Below, piece by piece: positions 24,864-32,635 of a stretch of 38,692 bases of DNA (position 1 is the first letter of the stretch; every line of letters begins with the position of its first letter). The translations under genes were made by a program, and so were the position numbers. The DNA is from Herbinix sp. (lineage in GTDB: Bacteria; Bacillota; Clostridia; Lachnospirales; Lachnospiraceae), in NCBI GenBank assembly GCA_029239235.1, contig JAQZBD010000039.1, positions 1-38,692 on the forward strand, written 5' to 3'. The notes below the pieces were generated by a model. It worked only from the letters and a program-made list of their open reading frames with translations. It made no database searches and had not been told where the DNA came from.

Positions 24864-25268
24864 ATGAAATATTATACAATTACAGTCAATGGTAATACCT
24901 ATAATGTATCTGTGGAAGAGGGAGTTTCAGCTGCACCGGCTCCAGTAGCAGCTCCAAAAGCAGTTGCTGCGCCAGCTGTGGCTGCAACGGCTCCTGTAGC
25001 AGAGAAGCAAGAGGCTGCACCGGCACCTGCACCATCAGCTGGTGGCTCCGAAGGAAGCTTTAAAGTAAGCTCTCCAATGCCAGGAAAGATCGTATCTATA
25101 AAGGCATCGATTGGCCAGACCTTAAAGAAGGGCGAAGTGATCCTGATTCTGGAAGCAATGAAGATGGAGAATGAAATAGTTGCACCTCAGGATGGTACCG
25201 TAGCAAGCATAAATGTGACAGCAGCGCAGACTGTTGATGCTGGTACATTACTCGCTACATTAAACTAG
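24864..25268 (+). CDS. biotin carboxyl carrier protein
   Basis: A small carrier of 134 residues: an N-terminal strand pair (KYYTITVNGNTYNVSVEEG), a flexible Ala/Pro linker of about 40 residues, and a biotinyl domain with the acceptor lysine in EAMKMENE near residue 100. It shuttles carboxyl groups between the 5S-like and 12S-like subunits. GGAGG at 24851 supports ATG 24864. It matches the 1.3S or gamma-type carrier of transcarboxylase and decarboxylases rather than the AccB of fatty-acid synthesis, judged by its neighbours. Confidence 0.88.
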   Translation: MKYYTITVNGNTYNVSVEEGVSAAPAPVAAPKAVAAPAVAATAPVAEKQEAAPAPAPSAGGSEGSFKVSSPMPGKIVSIKASIGQTLKKGEVILILEAMKMENEIVAPQDGTVASINVTAAQTVDAGTLLATLN

Positions 25269-25296
25269 TAACTTTCAGTTCACAGGAGGTAAAGTA

Positions 25297-26709
25297 ATGG
25301 CAGAGCAAGTAAAAAGACCGGTTAAAATAACCGAAACCATATTGCGTGATGCCCACCAATCCCTGATTGCTACAAGATTGACGACGCAGGAAATGCTTCC
25401 CATTCTTGAGACAATGGATAAAGTAGGTTATCATGCCGTAGAATGTTGGGGAGGCGCAACCTTTGACGCATCCTTACGCTTCCTTAAGGAAGATCCTTGG
25501 GACAGATTAAGAAAATTCAGACAGAGCTTTAAAAACACAAAATTACAGATGTTATTCCGTGGACAGAACATCCTTGGATATCGCCACTATGCAGATGATG
25601 TGGTAGAGTATTTTGTTCAGAAATCTATTGCAAACGGTATCGACATCATCCGTATATTCGATGCTTTAAATGATATCCGCAATCTGGAATGTGCAGTAAA
25701 TGCCACCAATAAGGAAAAAGGTCATGCACAAGTAGCAATTGCCTATACCCTTGGTGATGCTTATACCACAGATTATTATATTAATATGGCTAAGAAAATT
25801 GAAGAACTGGGCGCATCCACCATCTGTATCAAAGACATGGCAGGCTTACTCGTTCCTTACGAAGCTACCAATTTGGTTACCGCATTAAAGTCAGCTGTAA
25901 GTATCCCCATTGATATGCATACCCATTACACCAGTGGTGTTGGCGGCATGACATATCTTAAAGCAGTAGAGGCAGGCTGTGATATTATTGATACAGCGAT
26001 GTCACCCTTTGCAATGGGAACCAGCCAGCCTGCAACAGAGGTTATGGTCGAGACCTTTAAAGGAACTCCTTATGACACAGGCTATGATCAGAAGCTTCTC
26101 GCTGAGATCGCAGATTATTTCCGCCCGATTCGTGATAAGGCTTTAGATTCCGGCTTACTTAATCCCAAGGTTATGGGCGTTGATATCCAAACCTTATTGT
26201 ATCAAGTTCCCGGTGGTATGTTATCCAATCTTGTTTCCCAGTTAAAGGAAGCTAAGCAGGAAGATAAGTACTATGAGGTACTAAAGGAAATACCACGTGT
26301 TCGTAAAGATTTCGGTGAACCGCCGTTGGTAACCCCTTCCAGCCAGATTGTCGGAACTCAGGCAGTGCTTAACGTACTTGCTGATGAGCGCTATAAGATG
26401 GTAACAAAGGAAACCAAGGCATTGCTTGCCGGTGAATATGGTCAGACCGTAAAGCCTTTTGATAAAGAGGTTCAAAAGAAGGTTATTGGAGATAAAAAGC
26501 CAATTACCTGCCGTCCCGCAGATTTGCTGGAACCTGAGCTTAAAAAGATTGAAGCAGAGATTACTCAGTGGAAGCAGCAGGATGAGGACGTATTATCCTA
26601 TGCATTATTCCCTCAGGTAGCAGTTGAATATTTCAAGTATCGCCAGGCTCAACAGACCGGCGTTGATGTAACAGTTGCTGACAAAGAGAACAAGGCTTAT
26701 CCGGTATAA
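25297..26709 (+). CDS. oadA: oxaloacetate decarboxylase alpha / pyruvate carboxylase subunit B-like (5S)
   Basis: A TIM-barrel carboxyltransferase that exchanges CO2 between carboxybiotin and pyruvate/oxaloacetate. ITETILRDAHQSLIATR holds the metal-site Asp, ICIKDMAGLLVP the catalytic Lys, and DMHTHYTSGVGG the metal His pair. The C-terminal part (PGGMLSNLVSQLKEA, CRPADLLEPELKK) is the PYC-type conserved region. Length 470 residues; no biotin domain is fused, unlike many OadA proteins (about 590), because the carrier is the separate gene before it. GGAGG at 25284 region precedes ATG 25297. A strong terminator follows. Confidence 0.88.
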   Translation: MAEQVKRPVKITETILRDAHQSLIATRLTTQEMLPILETMDKVGYHAVECWGGATFDASLRFLKEDPWDRLRKFRQSFKNTKLQMLFRGQNILGYRHYADDVVEYFVQKSIANGIDIIRIFDALNDIRNLECAVNATNKEKGHAQVAIAYTLGDAYTTDYYINMAKKIEELGASTICIKDMAGLLVPYEATNLVTALKSAVSIPIDMHTHYTSGVGGMTYLKAVEAGCDIIDTAMSPFAMGTSQPATEVMVETFKGTPYDTGYDQKLLAEIADYFRPIRDKALDSGLLNPKVMGVDIQTLLYQVPGGMLSNLVSQLKEAKQEDKYYEVLKEIPRVRKDFGEPPLVTPSSQIVGTQAVLNVLADERYKMVTKETKALLAGEYGQTVKPFDKEVQKKVIGDKKPITCRPADLLEPELKKIEAEITQWKQQDEDVLSYALFPQVAVEYFKYRQAQQTGVDVTVADKENKAYPV

Positions 26710-26736
26710 GCAATTTTAAACAATAAATTTAACTAT

Positions 26737-26783
26737 AAGAACCCTACAAAAAACCATTTGGCTTATTGTAGGGTTCTTTCTAA
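26737..26783 (+). terminator. intrinsic terminator of the carboxyltransferase operon
   Basis: AAGAACCCTACAA (26737-26749) pairs perfectly over 13 bp with TTGTAGGGTTCTT (26766-26778), followed by TCTAA. Confidence 0.85.
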
Positions 26784-26795
26784 CTCATTACAAAA

Positions 26796-26867
26796 TTAAC
26801 ATGATGGATCTCGTATGAATTAACATGATAGATCTCATATGAATTAATATAATGCAATTCGAATGAA
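26796..26867 (+). repeat. 24-nt tandem repeat, three units
   Basis: Units at 26796-26819, 26820-26843 and 26844-26867. The first two share TTAACATGAT-(A/G)-GATCTC-(A/G)-TATGAA; the third is diverged (TTAATATAATGCAATTCGAA...). They lie just before the promoter of the ABC operon. Confidence 0.75.
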
Positions 26868-26874
26868 ATAACAA

Positions 26875-26903
26875 TTGACTATTATAATAGAAAGTTTTAC
26901 AAT
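26875..26903 (+). promoter_or_regulatory. promoter of the ABC exporter operon
   Basis: TTGACT (26875-26880), exactly 17 nt, TACAAT (26898-26903). Confidence 0.6.
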
Positions 26904-26932
26904 ATATTTCCGCTGTACTATAGCGTAAATAT
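26904..26932 (+). promoter_or_regulatory. inverted repeat at the ABC operon start site, possible operator
   Basis: ATATTTCCGCT (26904-26914) and AGCGTAAATAT (26922-26932) match at 10 of 11 positions around a 7-nt centre. It directly follows the -10 box, a classical place for a repressor site. No regulator gene is adjacent. Confidence 0.5.
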
Positions 26933-27040
26933 TAACCACGGGTTTTCTTGGCAAAATCCAAGGAAAAAAGTGTATCCAATGCGGTACGCCGTCGCTTGGC
27001 AAGATATTTGAAAAAATATTACTACCAGGAGGAAATTTAT

Positions 27041-28015
27041 ATGATTGAGGTCCAACATATTTCTAAGACCTTTCAGGTCAGCCGGCGAAATGCCGGATTT
27101 TCTGAGGCATTCAAGGCTCTTTTTCACAGACAGTATGAATGCATCAAAGCACTCGATGATATCTCCTTTCAAATTGAAGACGGAGAGATGGTCGGGTATA
27201 TCGGCCCCAACGGTGCGGGAAAAAGCAGTACGATTAAGGTACTCAGCGGCATATTAACACCGGATCAGGGAACCTGCAGCATCAACGGGAGAATTCCATG
27301 GAAGGAAAGAATAGCACATGTGAATGAAATTGGGGTTGTGTTCGGTCAACGGTCACAGCTTTGGTGGGATGTTCCTGTGATTGACTCCTTTGAACTTCTG
27401 CGGGATATCTACAGAATTCCAAAAAATCGTTATAACAATAACCTGGAGGAACTGGTTACTTTATTAAATCTTAAGGAATTGATCAGAACCCCTGCCAGAC
27501 AGCTATCCCTGGGGCAGAGAATGCGCTGTGAGATAGCGGCTTCCTTGCTTCATAGTCCGAAGATATTATTTCTTGATGAACCAACCATAGGCTTGGACGC
27601 CGTTTCTAAAATTGCAGTAAGAGATTTTATTCTGGAGCAGAACAGAAAGCATAAGACAACGGTTATTTTAACAACTCATGATATGCAGGATATTGAAACA
27701 CTGACAAAAAGGATTATACTAATTGGAAAAGGGAAAATCCTTATGGACGGTAGCCTGGAGCACATTCGTAAACGCTTTTCGAATAATAAGAAATTAACGG
27801 TGGAGCATAACGGAAAAAGAATCAATCCCTGTGATGGAATGGCGCTTTGCTCCTCCAGTAATCAGATTGCTACCTTTGAGATTGATCTGAATAAATTGAG
27901 TGTATCAGATGCCATTTCCCATATTAACAAACAGGTAGAGGTCAATGATATTTCTGTAGAAAGCTCTTCTATTGATGAGGTTGTGTCTAACTTATATCAT
28001 CAATATCAGATATAA
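27041..28015 (+). CDS. ABC-2 exporter ATP-binding protein
   Basis: An ABC ATPase with Walker A GPNGAGKSS (residues about 54-62), the Q-loop in VFGQRSQLWWDVPV, the signature LSLGQRMRCEIAAS, Walker B ILFLDEPTIGLD and the switch His in LTTHDMQDIE. The C-terminal tail of about 90 residues after the core is typical of ATPases paired with DUF990-type permeases. 324 residues. AGGAGG at 27028 sets ATG 27041. The next two genes encode the permeases (gaps of 18 and 5 nt). Substrate unknown; relatives export lipids or toxic compounds. Confidence 0.88.
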   Translation: MIEVQHISKTFQVSRRNAGFSEAFKALFHRQYECIKALDDISFQIEDGEMVGYIGPNGAGKSSTIKVLSGILTPDQGTCSINGRIPWKERIAHVNEIGVVFGQRSQLWWDVPVIDSFELLRDIYRIPKNRYNNNLEELVTLLNLKELIRTPARQLSLGQRMRCEIAASLLHSPKILFLDEPTIGLDAVSKIAVRDFILEQNRKHKTTVILTTHDMQDIETLTKRIILIGKGKILMDGSLEHIRKRFSNNKKLTVEHNGKRINPCDGMALCSSSNQIATFEIDLNKLSVSDAISHINKQVEVNDISVESSSIDEVVSNLYHQYQI

Positions 28016-28033
28016 GAAGAGGAGCGTGATTCT

Positions 28034-28867
28034 ATGGGACAAGAGCTAAATGGTATTTTTCGATATCAAAAATATATTTCTTTCTTTCGTATACGATTTG
28101 TTGCCGGATTACAATACAAGGCGGCTGCATTGGCAGGAATCGTTACACAATTTGTATGGGGAGCCTTGGAATTGTTAATGTTTCGAGCTTTTTATGAGGC
28201 ATATCCAGCGGCTTTTCCGATGACAAGAGAAGCTTTATCCTCTTATATCTGGCTGCAGCAGGCATTGCTGGCTTTATTTATGACATGGTTTTTGGAAAAT
28301 GATATTTTTAATACGATTACAGAGGGCGGAATTGCATATGAATTATGCAGACCTGCAGATCTATATGATATGTGGTTTTTTCGAAGTATGGCGAACCGGT
28401 TATCAAAGGCAGTCCTTCGAAGTTTCCCCATACTAATCTTTGCCTCATTTTTACCAATGCCATATGGCATGAGGCTTCCGGTAAATTTAACCGCAGGCTT
28501 TTGGTTTTTTATTACCGTCATTCTGGGCTTCCTTGTTGTAGTGGCCTTTTGTATGTTGGTGTATATTGCTACATTTTTTACATTCTCACCGGTGGGTGTC
28601 AGAATGGTTGCTATATCGGTAGTCGAATTCTTTTCAGGAGCAGTTATTCCGCTCCCCTTTTTACCGGATGGTTTCCGGCAATTTGTAGAGATCCTTCCCT
28701 TTGCTTCCATGCAGAACGTACCTCTTAGGATCTACTCCGGTGATATTAACGGACTTGAAATCTATGCAAGAGCAGGACTGCAGCTGTTTTGGCTCATAGT
28801 ATTGGTTGGACTTGGTAAATGGCTGACTGCTGTAGCTTTGAAACGGGTCGTCGTGCAGGGAGGTTAA
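28034..28867 (+). CDS. ABC-2 exporter permease (DUF990-like), first
   Basis: A 277-residue integral membrane protein with about six hydrophobic segments (AALAGIVTQFVWGALELLMF, LIFASFLPM, FWFFITVILGFLVVVAFCMLVYIATFF and others). The pattern ITEGGIAYELCRPADLYDMWFFRS in the second quarter is characteristic of the COG4587/COG3694 permeases. GAGGAG about 8 nt before ATG 28034. It pairs with the next gene to form a heterodimeric pore driven by the ATPase. Confidence 0.82.
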   Translation: MGQELNGIFRYQKYISFFRIRFVAGLQYKAAALAGIVTQFVWGALELLMFRAFYEAYPAAFPMTREALSSYIWLQQALLALFMTWFLENDIFNTITEGGIAYELCRPADLYDMWFFRSMANRLSKAVLRSFPILIFASFLPMPYGMRLPVNLTAGFWFFITVILGFLVVVAFCMLVYIATFFTFSPVGVRMVAISVVEFFSGAVIPLPFLPDGFRQFVEILPFASMQNVPLRIYSGDINGLEIYARAGLQLFWLIVLVGLGKWLTAVALKRVVVQGG

Positions 28868-28872
28868 AAGTT

Positions 28873-29649
28873 ATGAGATTATATTTCAATTTTTTTGTGA
28901 TGCATTTAAAAGTTGCTATGCAATATAAGATATCCTTCATGCTTACGACGCTTGGACAGTTTCTGGTTTCCTTTAATGTGTTCTTGGGAGTTCTTTTTTT
29001 GCTTCAGCGTTTTCATGAAGTGAAGGGATATGGCTTTAGTGAGGTGGTTTTATGTTACGCAACGGTATTAATGGCATATTCTATTGCTGAGATGTTCATG
29101 AGAGGCTTTGATATGTTTGCAAGCACTATCAGTAATTTTGAATTTGACCGTATGCTCCTTAGACCCCGTAGCTGTATTTTTCAGGTAGTATCGGGAAAAA
29201 TGGAATTTACCCGGATCGGACGAATTCTTCAGGCACTCGTTATGTTTGCCTATGGAATTACAAAGTCGGAGGTTCACTGGGATTTGTGGAAGGTGGTCAC
29301 CTTGTTATTAATGATTGTGGGTGGAAGTGTAGTATTCGGTTGTTTGTTTCTGATCTATGCAAGCATCTGTTTTTTCACAATTGAGGGCTTGGAGTTCATG
29401 AATGTATTAACCGACGGAGCAAGAGAGTATGGAAAATATCCGATTGACGTATATGGAAAAGGAGTACTTCGCTTTTGTACCTATCTTGTTCCCTATGCTT
29501 TGTTTCAGTATTATCCGTTTCTTTATCTTATTGGAAAAGCAGATCAATGGTGGTATATGCTGCTTCCCCTTCTGGGTTGCATATTTCTCTTTCCCTGTTA
29601 TCTGCTTTGGAGGTTTGGCATAAGACATTATAAATCAACGGGGTCGTAA
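28873..29649 (+). CDS. ABC-2 exporter permease (DUF990-like), second
   Basis: A 258-residue membrane protein with about six hydrophobic segments, including FMLTTLGQFLVSFNVFLGVLFLL and VVTLLLMIVGGSVVFGCLFLIYASICFF. FEFDRMLLRPRSCIFQVVSGKMEF corresponds to the LxRP signature of the first permease. The reading frame is open to 28819, inside the previous gene, but GGGAGG at 28859 and a normal membrane-protein start favour ATG 28873. No terminator hairpin is evident behind it; a 12-nt tandem repeat follows. Confidence 0.82.
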   Translation: MRLYFNFFVMHLKVAMQYKISFMLTTLGQFLVSFNVFLGVLFLLQRFHEVKGYGFSEVVLCYATVLMAYSIAEMFMRGFDMFASTISNFEFDRMLLRPRSCIFQVVSGKMEFTRIGRILQALVMFAYGITKSEVHWDLWKVVTLLLMIVGGSVVFGCLFLIYASICFFTIEGLEFMNVLTDGAREYGKYPIDVYGKGVLRFCTYLVPYALFQYYPFLYLIGKADQWWYMLLPLLGCIFLFPCYLLWRFGIRHYKSTGS

Positions 29650-29687
29650 CCTATGACGCCTTGATTTAAAGGCTATCGATGAGGTAT

Positions 29688-29723
29688 AAGTTAAGCTTTA
29701 AGTTAAGCTTTAAGTTAAGCTTT
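29688..29723 (+). repeat. 12-nt perfect tandem repeat, three units
   Basis: AAGTTAAGCTTT occurs three times without change (29688-29699, 29700-29711, 29712-29723). Each unit contains the palindrome AAGCTT, so the array can pair with itself. It lies between the permease gene and the ylxM promoter. Confidence 0.9.
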
Positions 29724-29786
29724 AAAATGATCATTCAATCTGTTATAATTAGAAATGATAATTCAAATAATTTGATAAGATTATGC

Positions 29787-29815
29787 TTGACAAGATCCCT
29801 AAATTCAAGTATACT
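29787..29815 (+). promoter_or_regulatory. promoter of ylxM-ffh
   Basis: TTGACA (29787-29792), exactly 17 nt, TATACT (29810-29815), a near-consensus sigma-A promoter 42 nt before the ylxM start. Confidence 0.8.
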
Positions 29816-29848
29816 ACCACCTGTAAAGAAAATTCCTTTACAGGTGGT
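29816..29848 (+). promoter_or_regulatory. 13-bp inverted repeat covering start site and ribosome site of ylxM
   Basis: ACCACCTGTAAAG (29816-29828) pairs perfectly with CTTTACAGGTGGT (29836-29848) around 7 nt. It starts directly after the -10 box, so the transcript probably begins inside the left arm. AGGTGGTG of the right arm is the only good Shine-Dalgarno for ATG 29857. It can act as a protein operator or as an RNA stem that hides the ribosome site. Confidence 0.7.
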
Positions 29849-29856
29849 GAATTTTT

Positions 29857-30231
29857 ATGAAGCAGAATGAGACGCAGATTGATAAGCTGGACGAAATTGT
29901 ATTACAGTCTATTTTATATGATTTCTATGGAGAATTACTAAGCGATCATAAAAAGCAAATCTTTGAGGATTATGTATTAAACGACTTATCCCTAAGTGAA
30001 ATAGCCACAGAACAGGGCATGAGCAGGCAGGGTGTTTACGATATTGTGAAGCGTTGTACTCTGGAGCTTAAGAGCTATGAAGCAAAGCTTGGCCTAATGA
30101 AGAGATTTCAGACCATTAAAGATAAAGTAGCCAATATGAAAGAGATCGTTTCTGATATCTCCGAGACAGGGGAGATGAAACACCTGAATGATATTTCAAC
30201 CTTGGCGGATGATATTTTAAAGGAATTATAG
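29857..30231 (+). CDS. ylxM: YlxM-family SRP-associated helix-turn-helix protein
   Basis: YlxM is a small protein encoded before ffh in many Firmicutes and linked to SRP function in streptococci. It resembles sigma-factor region 4: ILYDFYGELLSDHKKQIFEDYVLNDLSLSEIATEQGMSRQGVYDIVKR, a helix-turn-helix. The 124 residues end in a helical, acidic tail. ffh starts 63 nt later. A regulatory role on its own promoter is possible because of the inverted repeat there, but unproven. Confidence 0.88.
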   Translation: MKQNETQIDKLDEIVLQSILYDFYGELLSDHKKQIFEDYVLNDLSLSEIATEQGMSRQGVYDIVKRCTLELKSYEAKLGLMKRFQTIKDKVANMKEIVSDISETGEMKHLNDISTLADDILKEL

Positions 30232-30294
30232 ACGAAAAGACAGATATCCTTTTCTTGAATACTTAAATCACCTAGGGTGATGGAAAGGAGTATT

Positions 30295-31647
30295 ATGGCA
30301 TTTGAAAGTTTATCCGATAAGCTGCAGAATATATTTAAAAACCTCAAAGGCAAAGGCCGACTTTCCGAGGCAGATGTAAAGGTGGCTTTAAAGGAAATTA
30401 AGATGGCTTTATTAGAAGCTGACGTTAACTTTAAGGTAGTAAAGAATTTTGTAAATACAATTCAAGAGCGTGCAGTTGGACAGGATGTAATGGGGAGCCT
30501 CACTCCCGGTCAGATGGTAATTAAGATTGTTAACGAAGAAATGGTTCGATTACTTGGTGATGAGACCGTTGAACTTCAGTTAAAGCCCACCAATGAGATC
30601 TCCGTAATAATGATGTGCGGTCTTCAAGGTGCCGGTAAAACAACTACCGTTGCAAAGCTTGCAGGTAAATTAAAATCTAAGGGTAGACGACCTTTACTCG
30701 TTGCCTGTGATATTTACAGACCCGCAGCGATTGATCAATTAAAAATTAACGGTGAGAAACAGGGTGTTCCTGTATTTGCAATGGGTGATAAGCACAAGCC
30801 CCTTAATATTGCAAAAGCAGCAATTGAGCATGCTGAGAAGAATAGCTTTAATACAGTGATTCTCGATACTGCAGGACGGCTTCACATTGATGAAGCAATG
30901 ATGGAGGAGCTGCAGGAGATTAAGAATAATCTTACGGTGCATCAGACAATATTAGTAGTAGATGCTATGACCGGTCAGGATGCGGTAAATGTATCCGAAA
31001 TGTTTAATGATAAGCTTTCCATCGACGGTGTTATTTTGACTAAGTTAGATGGTGATACCAGGGGCGGTGCGGCCTTATCAATTCGTGCCGTAACCGGAAG
31101 ACCCATATTGTATGCAGGTATGGGTGAAAAGCTGTCAGATCTGGAACAGTTTTATCCGGATCGTATGGCCTCCCGTATCCTTGGAATGGGAGATATTCTT
31201 ACCTTAATTGATAAGGCACAGGCTGAATTTGATGAAACCAAAGCCAGAGAAATGGAACGTAAGCTCAAGAAGAACGAATTTGACTTTAACGATTTCCTGG
31301 AGCAGATGCAGCAAGTAAAGAAAATGGGTGGCATTGGCGATATGCTAAATATGCTGCCAGGAATGAACAAACAGCTTAAGAATGTAGAGATTGATGATAA
31401 TGCATTATCTAAGCCGGAAGCAATCATTAATTCGATGACTAAAACAGAACGTTCCAACCCGGATATTATTAATCCATCCCGTAAAAAGAGAATTGCCGCC
31501 GGAGCAGGTGTGGACATCAGTGAAGTAAATGCGCTGGTGAAGCAATTTGAACAGTCGAAAAAGATGATGAAGCAATTTTCCGGTATGATGGGTGGCAAAG
31601 GCAAACGCGGCGGAATGGGTAAATTCCGTATGCCCTTTGGATTTTAG
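30295..31647 (+). CDS. ffh: signal recognition particle protein Ffh
   Basis: Ffh binds SRP RNA and signal sequences and docks on FtsY. N domain at residues 1-95 (FESLSDKLQNIFKNLKGKGRLSEADV), G domain with MCGLQGAGKTTTVAKLA, DIYRPAAIDQLK, DTAGRLHIDEAMMEEL and TKLDGDTRGGAALS, then the Met-rich M domain (FLEQMQQVKKMGGIGDMLNMLPGMNK ... FSGMMGGKGKRGGMGKFRMPFGF). 450 residues, normal. GGAG at 30287 sets ATG 30295. It is co-directional with ylxM and rpsP. Confidence 0.97.
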   Translation: MAFESLSDKLQNIFKNLKGKGRLSEADVKVALKEIKMALLEADVNFKVVKNFVNTIQERAVGQDVMGSLTPGQMVIKIVNEEMVRLLGDETVELQLKPTNEISVIMMCGLQGAGKTTTVAKLAGKLKSKGRRPLLVACDIYRPAAIDQLKINGEKQGVPVFAMGDKHKPLNIAKAAIEHAEKNSFNTVILDTAGRLHIDEAMMEELQEIKNNLTVHQTILVVDAMTGQDAVNVSEMFNDKLSIDGVILTKLDGDTRGGAALSIRAVTGRPILYAGMGEKLSDLEQFYPDRMASRILGMGDILTLIDKAQAEFDETKAREMERKLKKNEFDFNDFLEQMQQVKKMGGIGDMLNMLPGMNKQLKNVEIDDNALSKPEAIINSMTKTERSNPDIINPSRKKRIAAGAGVDISEVNALVKQFEQSKKMMKQFSGMMGGKGKRGGMGKFRMPFGF

Positions 31648-31829
31648 GCACACTTATTAGAATAAGCTAATCCATAAGAATAGCCTGCAATGCTTTCGCT
31701 TGTAAGTTATGATTGCTTGTTTTTAATAATATATGCACGAGGCACCGGTAACGGTAAGCTTGTGTGATTCATATCAAGTAAGTCAGCTTTGATTTGCTTG
31801 TATAAAATTTTTAAGGAGGTGAATTTAAA

Positions 31830-32072
31830 ATGGCAGTAAAGATTAGATTAAAGAGAATGGGACAGAAAAAGGCTCCTTTCTATAGAATCGTTGTATCTGA
31901 TTCCAGAACACCTAGAGATGGTAGATTCATCGAGGAAATCGGTACCTATGATCCAACTAAAAATCCAAGTGCTTTCAACGTAAATGCAGAATCTGCAAAG
32001 AAGTGGTTAGCAAATGGTGCACAGCCAACAGATACAGTAGGTAAAATCTTCAAGCACGCTGGTATTCTATAA
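31830..32072 (+). CDS. rpsP: ribosomal protein S16
   Basis: A small-subunit ribosomal protein of 80 residues: [41 protein letters not shown] is the classic start. AAGGAGGTGA at 31811-31820 is a full-strength Shine-Dalgarno. A gap of about 180 nt after ffh contains no clear terminator. The KH protein gene follows after 21 nt. Confidence 0.98.
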   Translation: MAVKIRLKRMGQKKAPFYRIVVSDSRTPRDGRFIEEIGTYDPTKNPSAFNVNAESAKKWLANGAQPTDTVGKIFKHAGIL

Positions 32073-32093
32073 TAAATATCGGAGGTAATGAGA

Positions 32094-32324
32094 ATGAAGG
32101 AATTAGTCGAAGTAATCGCTAAATCACTCGTTGATCATCCCGATGAGGTTGTAGTTACGGAAAAGGAAACCGATAAGGCAATTGTTGTGGAATTAAAAGT
32201 CGCTTCTGAAGATATGGGAAAGGTAATCGGCAAACAAGGTCGTATTGCAAAATCCATTCGTACCGTAGTAAAAGCAGCCGCAACAAAGGATGATAAGAAG
32301 GTAATAGTTGAGATTTTACAATAA
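32094..32324 (+). CDS. khpA: KH-domain RNA-binding protein (YlqC/KhpA family)
   Basis: A 76-residue single KH domain with the GxxG-type loop in KVIGKQGRIAKSIRTVVKAAA. KhpA works with KhpB in RNA binding and cell-shape control in pneumococcus, and the gene sits after rpsP in most Firmicutes. Two ATGs compete: 32088 and 32094. GGAGG at 32081-32085 spaces correctly (8 nt) only for 32094. Confidence 0.92.
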   Translation: MKELVEVIAKSLVDHPDEVVVTEKETDKAIVVELKVASEDMGKVIGKQGRIAKSIRTVVKAAATKDDKKVIVEILQ

Positions 32325-32390
32325 GTAAATGCAACTGCAAAGTTTCCTTTACAGAATGGGGAAGCTGTCTGTTATGTCCCATGAGATTAA

Positions 32391-32543
32391 TTTTTCATAA
32401 TGACATAGTAGAGAGCTTCTTTTTTCTAAGTTAATCGTAGTGGAAGAATTATTCTAAGTTATGACATAGTAGAAAACTTATTTACAAAGTTATAACATAA
32501 CTTAGAGCTCATTTTTCTAAGTTATATCATAGTTTAGAGTTAA
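32391..32543 (+). repeat. degenerate tandem repeat, five units of 29-32 nt
   Basis: Units start near 32391, 32420, 32452, 32481 and 32512. The shared pattern is TTTTTCTAAGTTAT, then a segment like GACATAGTAGA. TCTAAGTTAT appears almost unchanged in units 3 and 5. AT-rich, so boundaries are approximate. Confidence 0.6.
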
Positions 32544-32572
32544 ATTTATGAAGAGAATATAACAGGATAACG

Positions 32573-32634
32573 TGTGAAAATTAGAAACATTTTCACATCC
32601 GACATTGGCAAGGCTTCTAGTCGAATGATCGTTC
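32573..32634 (+). repeat. dispersed hairpin repeat, copy A
   Basis: TGTGAAAAT (32573-32581) pairs perfectly with ATTTTCACA (32589-32597); then TCCGACA, a short GGC-TTCTA-GTC stem (32612-32622) and a tail CGAATGATCGTT. CGAC also pairs with GTCG across the middle. Confidence 0.7.
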
Positions 32635-32635
32635 G

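Larger units (their letters stand above)
26710..27040. other. regulatory gap before the ABC exporter
   Basis: This 331-nt gap holds the terminator, three 24-nt tandem repeats, a promoter and an inverted repeat at the likely start site, each listed separately, and a hairpin around TCTTGG-caaaat-CCAAGGA near 26946. No real ORF. Confidence 0.6.

Noticed and set aside
28243-28710. Long minus-strand ORF inside the first permease gene
   Set aside because: It is opposite a clear membrane-protein gene, has no ribosome site and no recognisable domain; a coding shadow.
31152-31604. 150-residue minus-strand ORF inside ffh
   Set aside because: It is antisense to the well-conserved G and M domains of Ffh and rich in Ser and Ile as expected from the reverse of Glu/Lys/Asp codons.
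32573-32597. TGTGA...TCACA looks like a CRP/CAP operator
   Set aside because: The spacing of the half-sites varies between copies, the arms covary beyond the TGTGA core, and the same copies carry a second stem and a conserved tail. That fits a structured repeat better than a CRP site.
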